Source: Chionoecetes opilio
Lineage: Eukaryota > Arthropoda > Malacostraca > Decapoda > Majidae
DNA: 64,000 nucleotides
Direction of reading: 5' to 3'
Assembly: GCA_016584305.1 (NCBI GenBank)
Contig: JACEEZ010021742.1
Span: 17,501 to 81,500 of the forward strand
Below, in pieces: positions 10,831 to 22,800 of the stretch (position 1 is its first letter; each line of letters starts with the position of its first letter). The translations under genes and the position numbers were made by a program. The notes below the pieces were generated by a model. It was not told where the DNA came from. It saw only the letters and a program-made list of their open reading frames with translations, and searched no databases.

Positions 10831-13800
10831 GTGTCAGCACAAACAAGAACTACTACAATGTTGTCCAAGGTGAGAGAGCAGAAGTGAAGCAGCACCACGA
10901 CTCCCTGAAGATGACGGGAGAGTTTACCGGCGTCACTTCCAGCCAAGAATCATTCCAACAGCACCATTCCTCCTCACGATCAGAGCGAGTTATTCATGAG
11001 GATAACATTAAACTGGATGGGGATATCACCACCATGCAGTCCTCATCACAATCCGAATATTTTGAAAAGACCGGGGATCGCCCACAGTTACAGAGGAAGA
11101 AGACGTGGACCAAGCTCGAGGGAGAAATGTACATGAACCGCTCCAGCGATGAGTATCAGGCCTACCAGACATCTGAGAAGAACCAAGTGACCCGCCATGA
11201 AGACAATCTGAGAATGGAGGGAATATTCGAGGGAAAAACGAGAGAAACAGAAATCGTGAAAGGTGAAAGAGCAAGCATCAAGCGCCACGAAGACAGCTTG
11301 AGACTTGAAGGGACCTTTGAAGGCAAGCCGATGGATGAGGTTCCTCATGGAGAAAGAGCTCCCACAAAGAAACATCCTGACAATCTACGTCTTGAAGGAG
11401 ACTTTGCGGGTAAACCGACTGAGGAAGTCCCGGTTGGTGAACGAACAGGGATCAAGAGATATCCAGACAACCTCAAACTCTCCGGTGATTTTGAGGCTCC
11501 GTCCCCCAAGGATGCTCCTCAAGGAGAGAGGGAGCCCATCAAAAGATACCCAGACAATATGCGCACGGAGGGAGAATTCACTGGCCGGTCGAGAAGCCGC
11601 AGTCCCATCAAGGGAGAGAGAGCTCAACAGAAGCGCCACCCTGATAACCTCAAGATGGAGGGAGACTTTGAGGGAATGGAAAGAAGCAAGAGTCCCACAA
11701 AGGGTGAACGTGCACCAACCAAGAGGCACCCAGATAACCTAAAGGTTGAAGGAGACTTTTTAGGACGATCCCCTGAGTCTGCTCCTAGGGGGGAACGTGC
11801 CCCTGTCAAGAAGCACCCTGACAACCTCAAGATGGAGGGAGACTTTGAGACCAAGCCAAGGGGTAGGAGTCCGGTAAAGGGTGAGAGAGCAAAAACTAAG
11901 AAACATCCAGATAATCTCACAGTTGGAGGAGAATTTGAAGGTAAGCCCAAGCAGACAGCTCCCAAGGGCGACAGAGCACCAACCAAGAAACACGAAGACA
12001 ACCTTAAGATGGAAGGGCCATTAGCTGTCAGAGAACGCAGCAAGAGTCCAACTAAAGGAGAGAGGGCGCAGATTAAGAAGCATCCTGATAACCTGAAGCT
12101 ACAAGGAGACTTCGAGGGGAAGCCTACAGATACCACACCCTTGAAAGGAGAGAGAGCAAAGATAGTGCGTCACGAAGACCAGTTGCACATGGAGGGTGAC
12201 TTTAGTATGGAGAAGAGAGAGCAGGTCATATATAAAGGTGAAAGGGCTGATATTAAAAGACATGAGGATAGTCTGAGAATGGAAGGTTCCTTTACTGGGC
12301 GAGAGGAGGAGTATTACATTACCAAAGGTGAGCGAGCTAGCGTTGTGAGGCACGAAGATAATCTACGTATGCAAGGAGATTTCACTGTGCCTGAAACAGA
12401 GAAAGCACCCAAGGGAGAAAGAGCACCGGTAAAGAGACATCAAGATAACCTGCACATGACAGGGGAGTTCCACGGCAAGCAAGAGGATCATCATTACACG
12501 AAAGGAGAAAGAGTCGAAGTTGTGCGTAGAGAAGACAACCTAAAAATGGAGGGAGCATTTATTGGTAAAGAGTACGAAGAGGTTACGATTGGTGAACGGG
12601 CCCCCGTGAAAAGACACCCTGATAATTTGCAGATGGTGGGAGAGTTTTATGCTCCAACTCCTGAAGGTGCCCCTAAGGGTGAGAGAGCATTTATCAAGAG
12701 ACATGAGGACAACCTACACATGACTGGCAAGTTCCAAGGAAAGGAAGAAGAAACAAGAATTTTTCGAGGCGAGCGAAGTGAGGTGGTGAGACACACCGAT
12801 AACCTGCGTATGGAAGGGGAATTCATTGGGAAGGAGACAGAGGAGGTAACAATAGGAGAGAGAGCTCCAGTGAAGAGGCATCCAGACAATCTACACATGG
12901 ATGGCAAGTTCTATGCGCCCACACCTGAAGAAGCACCTCGAGGAGAAAGGGCACCAGTGAAGAAACATCCTGACAACCTGAAAATGGTTGGAGACTTCGA
13001 GGGCAAGCCAAGGGAGGATGCTCCGTATGCTCAAAGAGCCCCTGTCAAGAAACATCCAGACAATCTACACATGGATGGCAAGTTTTATGCACCCACACCT
13101 GAAGAAGCACCTCGAGGAGAAAGGGCACCCATCAAAAAGCATCCAGACAACTTGAGGATGGTTGGCGACTTCGAAGGAAAGCCGAGGGAGGACGCTCCGT
13201 ATGCCGAAAGAGCCCCTGTCAAGAAACACCCTGACAACCTGCGCATGGACGGTGACTTCTATGCTCCATCTCCAGGAGAAGCTCCACGAGGTGAAAGAGC
13301 TCCGGTGAAGAAGCATCCTGACAACCTCAAAATGGTTGGAGACTTCGAAGGCAAGCCAAGAGAAGATGCTCCGTATGCTCAAAGAGAGCCTGGAAAGAAA
13401 CACCCTGACAACCTTCGAATGGACGGTGACTTCTATGCTCCATCTCCTGAAGATGCACCTCGTGGGGAACGAGCTCCTGTCAAGAAACATCCTGACAACC
13501 TGAAAATGGTTGGAGACTTCGAGGGTAAGCCAAGAGAAGATGCTCCGTATGCTCAAAGAGCCCCTGTCAAGAAACACCCTGACAACCTTCGAATGGACGG
13601 CGACTTCTATGCTCCAACTCCAGGAGAAGCACCTCGTGGGGAACGCGCTCCTGTCAAGAAACATCCTGACAACCTGAAAATGGTCGGAGACTTCGAAGGC
13701 AGGCCAAAAGAAAAAGCTCCCCATGCCCAGAGAGCCCCAGTTAAGAAGCATCCGGACAACCTCCGCATGGAAGGTGACTTCATTGCTCCTACTCCTGGGG

Positions 13801-16800
13801 AAGCTCCGAAGGGTGAACGCGCACCAGTAAAGCGGCATCAAGATAACTTGAAAATGACAGGAGAATTCCAAGGGAAGGAAGATGAATTCACAGTAGTGCG
13901 CGGAGAAAGAGTTGAAGTCGTAAGGCGTGAAGACAACCTGCGTATGGAAGGTGAATTTATCGGCAAAGAATATGAACAAGTCACAATTGGCGAACGGGCA
14001 ACTGTAAAGAGGCATGTCGACAACCTGCGCATGGAGGGAGAGTTCACTGGGAAGGAGTATGAAGAGATCACGGTGGGCGAACGTGCTACCATCAAGAAAC
14101 ACACTGACAATCTACGAATGGATGGAAAATTCTACGCCCCGACACCTGAGGAGGCTCCTCGAGGTGAAAGAGCTCCGGTGAAGAAGCATCCTGATAACCT
14201 CAAAATGGTCGGAGATTTCGAGGGCAAGCCAAGAGAGGATGCTCCTTATGCTCAAAGAGCCCCTGTCAAGAAACACCCTGACAATCTTCACATGGATGGC
14301 AAGTTCTATGCGCCCACACCTGAAGAAGCACCTCGAGGAGAAAGGGCACCCGTCAAAAAGCATCCAGACAATTTGAAGATGGTTGGCGACTTCGAAGGAA
14401 AGCCGAGGGAGGACGCTCCGTATGCTGAAAGAGCCCCTGTCAAGAAACACCCTGACAACCTGCGCATGGATGGTGACTTCTATGCTCCATCTCCAGGAGA
14501 AGCTCCACGAGGTGAAAGAGCTCCGGTGAAGAAGCATCCTGACAACCTGAAAATGGTTGGAGACTTCGAGGGCAAGCCAAGAGAAGATGCTCCGTATGCT
14601 CAAAGAGTGCCAGGTAAGAAACACCCTGACAACCTTCGAATGGACGGTGAATTCTATGCCCCAACTCCAGGAGAAGCTCCACGAGGTGAAAGAGCTCCAG
14701 TAAAGAAGCATCCTGACAACCTCAAAATGGTTGGAGACTTCGAGGGCAAGCCGAGAGAGGACGCTCCGTATGCTGAAAGAGCCCCTGTCAAGAAACACCC
14801 TGACAACCTGCGCATGGATGGAGACTTCTATGCTCCAACTCCAGGAGAAGCTCCACGAGGTGAAAGAGCTCCGGTGAAGAAGCATCCTGACAACCTCAAA
14901 ATGGTTGGAGACTTCGAGGGCAAGCCAAGAGAAGATGCTCCGTATGCTCAAAGAGTGCCTGGCAAGAAACACCCTGACAACCTTCGAATGGACGGTGACT
15001 TCTATGCTCCATCTCCTGAAGACGCACCTCGTGGGGAACGCGCTCCTGTCAAGAAACATCCTGATAACCTCAAAATGGTTGGCGATTTTGAAGGCAAGCC
15101 AAGAGAGGACGCTCCGTATGCTCAAAGAGAGCCAGGCAAGAAACACCCTGACAACCTTCGAATGGACGGTGACTTCTATGCCCCAACTCCAGGAGAAGCT
15201 CCACGAGGTGAAAGAGCTCCGGTGAAGAAGCATCCTGACAACCTCAAAATGGTTGGAGACTTCGAGGGCAAGCCAAAAGAAGATGCTCCGTATGCTCAAA
15301 GGGCCCCTGTCAAGAAACACCCTGACAACCTTCGAATGGACGGTGACTTCTATGCCCCAACTCCAGGCGAAGCTCCACGAGGTGAAAGAGCTCCAGTAAA
15401 GAAGCATCCTGACAACCTCAAAATGGTTGGAGACTTCGAGGGCAAGCCAAAAGAAGATGCTCCGTATGCTCAAAGAGCCCCTGTCAAGAAACACCCTGAC
15501 AACCTTCGAATGGACGGTGACTTCTATGCCCCAACTCCTGAAGACGCACCTCGTGGGGAACGCGCTCCTGTCAAGAAACATCCTGATAACCTGAAAATGG
15601 TCGGAGATTTTGAGGGTAGGCCGAGAGAAGATGCTCCCCACGCGGTAAGAGCTCCTGTCAAGAAACATCCAGACAATCTACACATGGATGGCACGTTCTA
15701 TGCGCCCACACCTGAAGAAGCACCTCGAGGAGAAAGGGCACCCGTCAAAAAGCATCCAGACAATTTGAAGATGGTTGGCGACTTCGAAGGAAAGCCGAGG
15801 GAGGACGCTCCGTATGCTGAAAGAGCCCCTGTCAAGAAACACCCTGACAACCTGCGCATGGATGGAGACTTCTATGCTCCAACTCCAGGAGAAGCTCCAC
15901 GAGGTGAAAGAGCTCCGGTGAAGAAGCATCCTGACAACCTCAAAATGGTTGGAGACTTCGAGGGCAAGCCAAGAGAAGATGCTCCGTATGCTCAAAGAGT
16001 ACCAGGTAAGAAACACCCTGACAACCTTCGAATGGACGGCGACTTCTATGCTCCATCTCCTGAAGACGCACCTCGTGGGGAACGAGCTCCCGTCAAGAAA
16101 CATCCTGACAACCTGAAAATGGTCGGAGACTTCGAGGGCAAGCCTAGAGAAGATGCTCCGTATGCTCAAAGAGCCCCTGTCAAGAAACACCCTGACAACC
16201 TTCGAATGGACGGCGACTTTTATGCCCCAACTCCTGAAGACGCTCCTCGTGGGGAACGTGCTCCTGTCAAGAAACATCCTGACAACCTGAAAATGGTCGG
16301 AGACTTCGAAGGCAAGCCAAGAGAAGATGCTCCGTATGCTCAAAGAGAGCCAGGCAAGAAACACCCTGACAACCTTCGAATGGACGGCGACTTCTATGCT
16401 CCAACTCCAGGAGAAGCACCTCGTGGGGAACGCGCTCCTGTCAAGAAACATCCTGACAACCTGAAAATGGTCGGAGACTTCGAAGGCAGGCCAAAAGAAA
16501 AAGCTCCCCATGCCCAGAGAGCCCCAGTTAAGAAGCATCCGGACAACCTCCGCATGGAAGGTGACTTCATTGCTCCTACTCCTGGGGAAGCTCCGAAGGG
16601 TGAACGCGCACCAGTAAAGCGGCATCAAGATAACTTGAAAATGACAGGAGAATTCCAAGGGAAGGAAGATGAATTCACAGTAGTGCGCGGAGAAAGAGTT
16701 GAAGTCGTAAGGCGTGAAGACAACCTGCGTATGGAAGGTGAATTTATCGGCAAAGAATATGAACAAGTCACAATTGGCGAACGGGCAACTGTAAAGAGGC

Positions 16801-19800
16801 ATGTCGACAACCTGCGCATGGAGGGAGAGTTCACTGGGAAGGAGTATGAAGAGATCACGGTGGGCGAACGTGCTACCATCAAGAAACACACTGACAATCT
16901 ACGAATGGATGGAGAATTCTACGCCCCGACACCTGAAGAGGCTCCTCGAGGTGAAAGAGCTCCGGTGAAGAAGCATCCTGATAACCTCAAAATGGTCGGA
17001 GATTTCGAGGGCAAGCCAAGAGAGGATGCTCCTTATGCTCAAAGAGCCCCTGTCAAGAAACACCCTGACAATCTTCACATGGATGGCAAGTTCTATGCGC
17101 CCACACCTGAAGAAGCACCTCGAGGAGAAAGGGCACCCGTCAAAAAGCATCCAGACAACTTGAAGATGGTTGGCGACTTCGAAGGAAAGCCGAGGGAGGA
17201 CGCTCCGTATGCTGAAAGAGCCCCTGTCAAGAAACACCCTGACAACCTGCGCATGGATGGTGACTTCTATGCTCCATCTCCAGGAGAAGCTCCACGAGGT
17301 GAAAGAGCTCCGGTGAAGAAGCATCCTGACAACCTCAAAATGGTTGGAGACTTCGAGGGCAAGCCAAGAGAAGATGCTCCGTATGCTCAAAGAGTGCCTG
17401 GCAAGAAACACCCTGACAACCTTCGAATGGACGGTGACTTCTATGCTCCATCTCCTGAAGACGCACCTCGTGGGGAACGCGCTCCTGTCAAGAAACATCC
17501 TGATAACCTCAAAATGGTTGGCGATTTTGAAGGCAAGCCAAGAGAGGACGCTCCGTATGCTCAAAGAGAGCCAGGCAAGAAACACCCTGACAACCTTCGA
17601 ATGGACGGTGACTTCTATGCCCCAACTCCAGGCGAAGCTCCACGAGGTGAAAGAGCTCCAGTGAAGAAGCATCCTGACAACCTCAAAATGGTTGGAGACT
17701 TCGAGGGCAAGCCAAAAGAAGATGCTCCGTATGCTCAAAGAGAGCCAGGCAAGAAACACCCTGACAACCTTCGAATGGACGGCGATTTCTATGCTCCATC
17801 TCCTGAAGACGCTCCTCGTGGGGAACGCGCTCCTGTCAAGAAACATCCTGACAACCTGAAAATGGTCGGAGATTTTGAGGGTAGGCCGAGAGAAGATGCT
17901 CCCTACGCGGTAAGAGCTCCTGTCAAGAAACATCCAGACAATCTACACATGGATGGCAAGTTCTATGCGCCCACACCTGAAGAAGCACCTCGAGGAGAAA
18001 GGGCACCCATCAAAAAGCATCCAGATAACCTCAAAATGGTCGGAGATTTCGAAGGAAAGCCGAGGGAGGATGCTCCGTATGCTGAAAGAGCCCCTGTCAA
18101 GAAACACCCTGACAACCTCCGCATGGATGGAGACTTCTATGCTCCAACTCCAGGAGAAGCTCCACGAGGTGAAAGAGCTCCGGTGAAGAAGCATCCTGAC
18201 AACCTGAAAATGGTTGGAGACTTCGAGGGCAAGCCAAGAGAAGATGCTCCGTATGCTCAAAGAGAGCCAGGCAAGAAACACCCTGACAACCTTCGAATGG
18301 ACGGCGACTTCTATGCTCCAACTCCAGGAGAAGCACCTCGTGGGGAACGCGCTCCTGTCAAGAAACATCCTGACAACCTGAAAATGGTCGGAGACTTCGA
18401 AGGCAAGCCAAAAGAAAAGGCTCCCCATGCCCAGAGAGCCCCAGTTAAGAAGCATCCGGACAACCTCCGCATGGAAGGTGACTTCATTGCTCCTACTCCT
18501 GGGGAAGCTCCGAAGGGTGAACGCGCACCAATAAAGCGGCATCAAGATAACTTGAAAATGACAGGAGAATTCCAAGGGAAGGAAGATGAATTCACAGTAG
18601 TGCGCGGAGAAAGAGTTGAAGTTGTAAGGCGTGAAGACAACCTGCGTATGGAAGGTGAATTTATCGGCAAAGAATATGAACAAGTCACAATTGGCGAACG
18701 GGCAGCTGTAAGGAGGCATGTCGACAACCTGCGCATGGAGGGAGAGTTCACTGGGAAGGAGTATGAAGAGATCACGGTGGGCGAACGTGCTACCATCAAG
18801 AAACACACTGACAATCTACGAATGGATGGAAAATTCTACGCCCCGACACCTGAAGAGGCTCCTCGAGGTGAAAGAGCTCCGGTGAAGAAGCATCCTGATA
18901 ACCTCAAAATGGTCGGAGATTTCGAAGGAAAGCCGAGGGAAGACGCTCCGTATGCTCAAAGAGCCCCTGTCAAGAAACACCCTGACAACCTGCGCATGGA
19001 TGGAGACTTCTATGCTCCAACTCCAGGAGAAGCGCCTCGAGGTGAAAGAGCACCAGTGAAGAAGCATCCTGACAACCTGAAAATGGTCGGAGACTTCGAG
19101 GGCAAGCCAAGAGAAGATGCTCCGTATGCTCAAAGAGCCCCTGTCAAGAAACACCCTGACAACCTGCGCATGGAGGGAGACTTCTATGCTCCAACTCCAG
19201 GAGAAGCGCCTCGAGGTGAAAGAGCACCAGTGAAGAAGCATCCTGACAACCTGAAAATGGTTGGAGACTTCGAGGGCAAGCCGAGAGAAGATGCTCCGTA
19301 TGCTCAAAGAGCTCCTGTCAAGAAACACCCTGACAACCTCCGTATGGATGGAGACTTCTATGCTCCAACTCCTGAAGACGCACCTCGTGGGGAACGAGCT
19401 CCTGTCAAGAAACATCCTGACAACCTCAAAATGGTTGGCGATTTTGAAGGCAAGCCAAGAGAAGATGCTCCTTATGCTCAAAGAGAGCCAGGCAAGAAAC
19501 ACCCTGACAACCTTCGAATGGACGGTGACTTCTATGCTCCATCTCCTGAAGACGCACCTCGTGGGGAACGCGCTCCTGTCAAGAAACATCCTGACAACCT
19601 GAAAATGGTCGGAGATTTTGAGGGTAGGCCGAGAGAAGATGCTCCCCACGCGGTAAGAGCTCCTGTCAAGAAACATCCAGACAATCTACACATGGATGGC
19701 AAGTTCTATGCGCCCACACCTGAAGAAGCACCTCGAGGAGAAAGGGCACCCATCAAAAAGCATCCAGACAATTTGAGGATGGTGGGCGACTTCGAAGGAA

Positions 19801-22800
19801 AGCCGAGGGAGGACGCTCCGTATGCTGAAAGAGCCCCTGTCAAGAAACACCCTGACAACCTGCGCATGGATGGAGACTTCTATGCTCCATCTCCAGGAGA
19901 AGCTCCACGAGGTGAAAGAGCTCCGGTGAAGAAGCATCCTGACAACCTCAAAATGGTTGGAGACTTCGAGGGCAAGCCAAAAGAAGATGCTCCGTATGCT
20001 CAAAGAGTACCAGGTAAGAAACACCCTGACAACCTTCGAATGGACGGTGACTTCTATGCTCCATCTCCTGAAGACGCACCTCGTGGGGAACGCGCTCCTG
20101 TCAAGAAACATCCTGATAACCTGAAAATGGTAGGCGATTTTGAAGGCAAGCCGAGGGAGGACGCTCCGTATGCTCAAAGAGCCCCTGTCAAGAAACACCC
20201 TGACAACCTGCGCATGGACGGTGACTTCTATGCTCCAACTCCAGAAGAAGCGCCTCGTGGGGAACGCGCTCCTGTCAAGAAACATCCTGACAACCTGAAA
20301 ATGGTCGGAGACTTCGAAGGCAAGCCAAAAGAAAAAGCTCCCCATGCCCAGAGAGCCCCAGTTAAGAAGCATCCGGACAACCTCCGCATGGAAGGTGACT
20401 TCATTGCTCCTACTCCTGGGGAAGCTCCGAAGGGTGAACGCGCACCAATAAAGCGGCATCAAGATAACTTGAAAATGACAGGAGAATTCCAAGGGAAGGA
20501 AGATGAATTCACAGTAGTGCGCGGAGAAAGAGTTGAAGTCGTAAGGCGTGAAGACAACCTGCGTATGGAAGGTGAATTTATCGGCAAAGAATATGAACAA
20601 GTCACAATTGGCGAACGGGCAACTGTAAAGAGGCATGTCGACAACCTGCGCATGGAGGGAGAGTTCACTGGGAAGGAGTATGAAGAGATCACGGTGGGCG
20701 AACGTGCTACCATCAAGAAACACACTGACAATCTACGAATGGATGGAGAATTCTACGCCCCGACACCTGAAGAGGCTCCTCGAGGTGAAAGAGCTCCGGT
20801 GAAGAAGCATCCTGATAACCTCAAAATGGTCGGAGATTTCGAGGGCAAGCCAAGAGAGGATGCTCCTTATGCTCAAAGAGCCCCTGTCAAGAAACACCCT
20901 GACAATCTTCACATGGATGGCAAGTTCTATGCGCCCACACCTGAAGAAGCACCTCGAGGAGAAAGGGCACCCGTACAAAAAGCATCCAGACAATTTGAAG
21001 ATGGTTGGCGACTTCGAAGGAAAGCCGAGGGAGGACGCTCCGTATGCTGAAAGAGCCCCTGTCAAGAAACACCCTGACAACCTGCGCATGGATGGAGACT
21101 TCTATGCTCCAACTCCAGGAGAAGCTCCACGAGGTGAAAGAGCTCCGGTGAAGAAGCATCCTGACAACCTGAAAATGGTGGAGACTTCGAGGGTAAGCCA
21201 AGAGAAGATGCTCCGTATGCTCAAGAGCCCCTGTCAAGAACATCCGGACAACCTCGATGGACGGTGACTTCTATGCCCAACTCCGGAGAAGCTCCACGAG
21301 GTGAAAGGCACCAGTGAAGAAGCATCACGACAACCCTGAAAATGCGGAGACTTCGAAGGAAGCCAAGAGAAAAAGTCCCATGCCCAGAGAGCCAATTAAG
21401 AAGCATCGGACAACCTCCGCATGGAAGGTGACTTCATTGCTCCTACTCCTGGAGAAGCTCCGAAGGGTAACGCGGCAACAGTAAAGCGGCATAGTAACTG
21501 AAAATGACAGGAGAATTCCAAGGGAAGGAAGATGAATTCACAGTAGTGCGCGAGAAGAGTTGAAGTCGTAAGGCGTGAAGACAACTGCGATGGAGAGGTA
21601 ATTTACGCCAAGAATGAGACAAGTCACAATTGGCAAAGGGGCAACTGTGAAAGAGCATGTCCGACAACCTCCATGGAGGGAGAGTTCAGGGAAGGAGTAG
21701 AGAGATCACGATGTGCGAAACGTGCTACCATCAAGAAACACCTGACAATCTACGAATGGATGGAAATTCTAGCCCGACACTGAGGAGGCTCCTCGAGGTG
21801 AAAGAGCTCCGGTGAAGAAGCACCTGAAACCTCAAAATGGTCGGAGATTCGAGGGCAAGCCAAGAGAGGATGCTCCTTATGCTCAAAGAGCCCCTGTCAA
21901 GAAACACCCTGACAACCTGCGCATGGATGGAGACTTCTATGCTCCAACTCCAGGAGAAGCGCCTCGAGGTGAAAGAGCTCCGGTGAAGAAGCATCCTGAC
22001 AATTTGAGGATGGTTGGAGACTTCGAAGGAAAGCCGAGGGAGGACGCTCCGTATGCTGAAAGAGCCCCTGTCAAGAAACACCCTGACAACCTGCGCATGG
22101 ATGGAGACTTTTATGCTCCATCTCCAGGAGAAGCTCCACGAGGTGAAAGAGCTCCTGTCAAGAAGCACCCTGACAACCTCAAAATGGTTGGAGACTTCGA
22201 GGGCAAGCCAAGAGAAGATGCTCCGTATGCTCAAAGAGCCCCTGTCAAGAAACACCCTGACAACCTTCGAATGGATGGAGACTTCTATGCTCCAACTCCA
22301 GGAGAAGCGCCTCGAGGTGAAAGAGCTCCGGTGAAGAAACATCCTGACAACCTCAAAATGGTTGGAGATTTTGAGGGTAGGCCGAAAGAGGATGCTCCTT
22401 ATGCTCAAAGAGCCCCTGTCAAGAAACACCCTGACAATCTACACATGGATGGCAAGTTTTATGCACCCACACCTGAAGAAGCACCTCGAGGAGAAAGGGC
22501 ACCCGTCAAAAAGCATCCAGACAACTTGAGGATGGTTGGCGACTTCGAAGGAAAGCCGAGGGAGGACGCTCCGTATGCTGAAAGAGCCCCTGTCAAGAAA
22601 CACCCTGACAACCTGCGCATGGACGGTGACTTCTATGCTCCATCTCCAGGAGAAGCTCCACGAGGTGAAAGAGCACCAGTCAAGAAGCATCCTGACAATC
22701 TGAAAATGGTTGGAGACTTCGAGGGCAAGCCAAGGGATGACGTTCCTTATGCAGACAGGGCCCAAGTCAAAAGACATCCAGACAATCTCCGTATGGACGG

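Noticed and set aside
14112..15668. Long antisense open frames (up to 518 codons) opposite the giant exon, Phe/Leu/Val/Arg-rich
   Set aside because: They mirror the 87-bp sense repeat in phase; the sense strand has splice sites, neighbours and a sensible protein.
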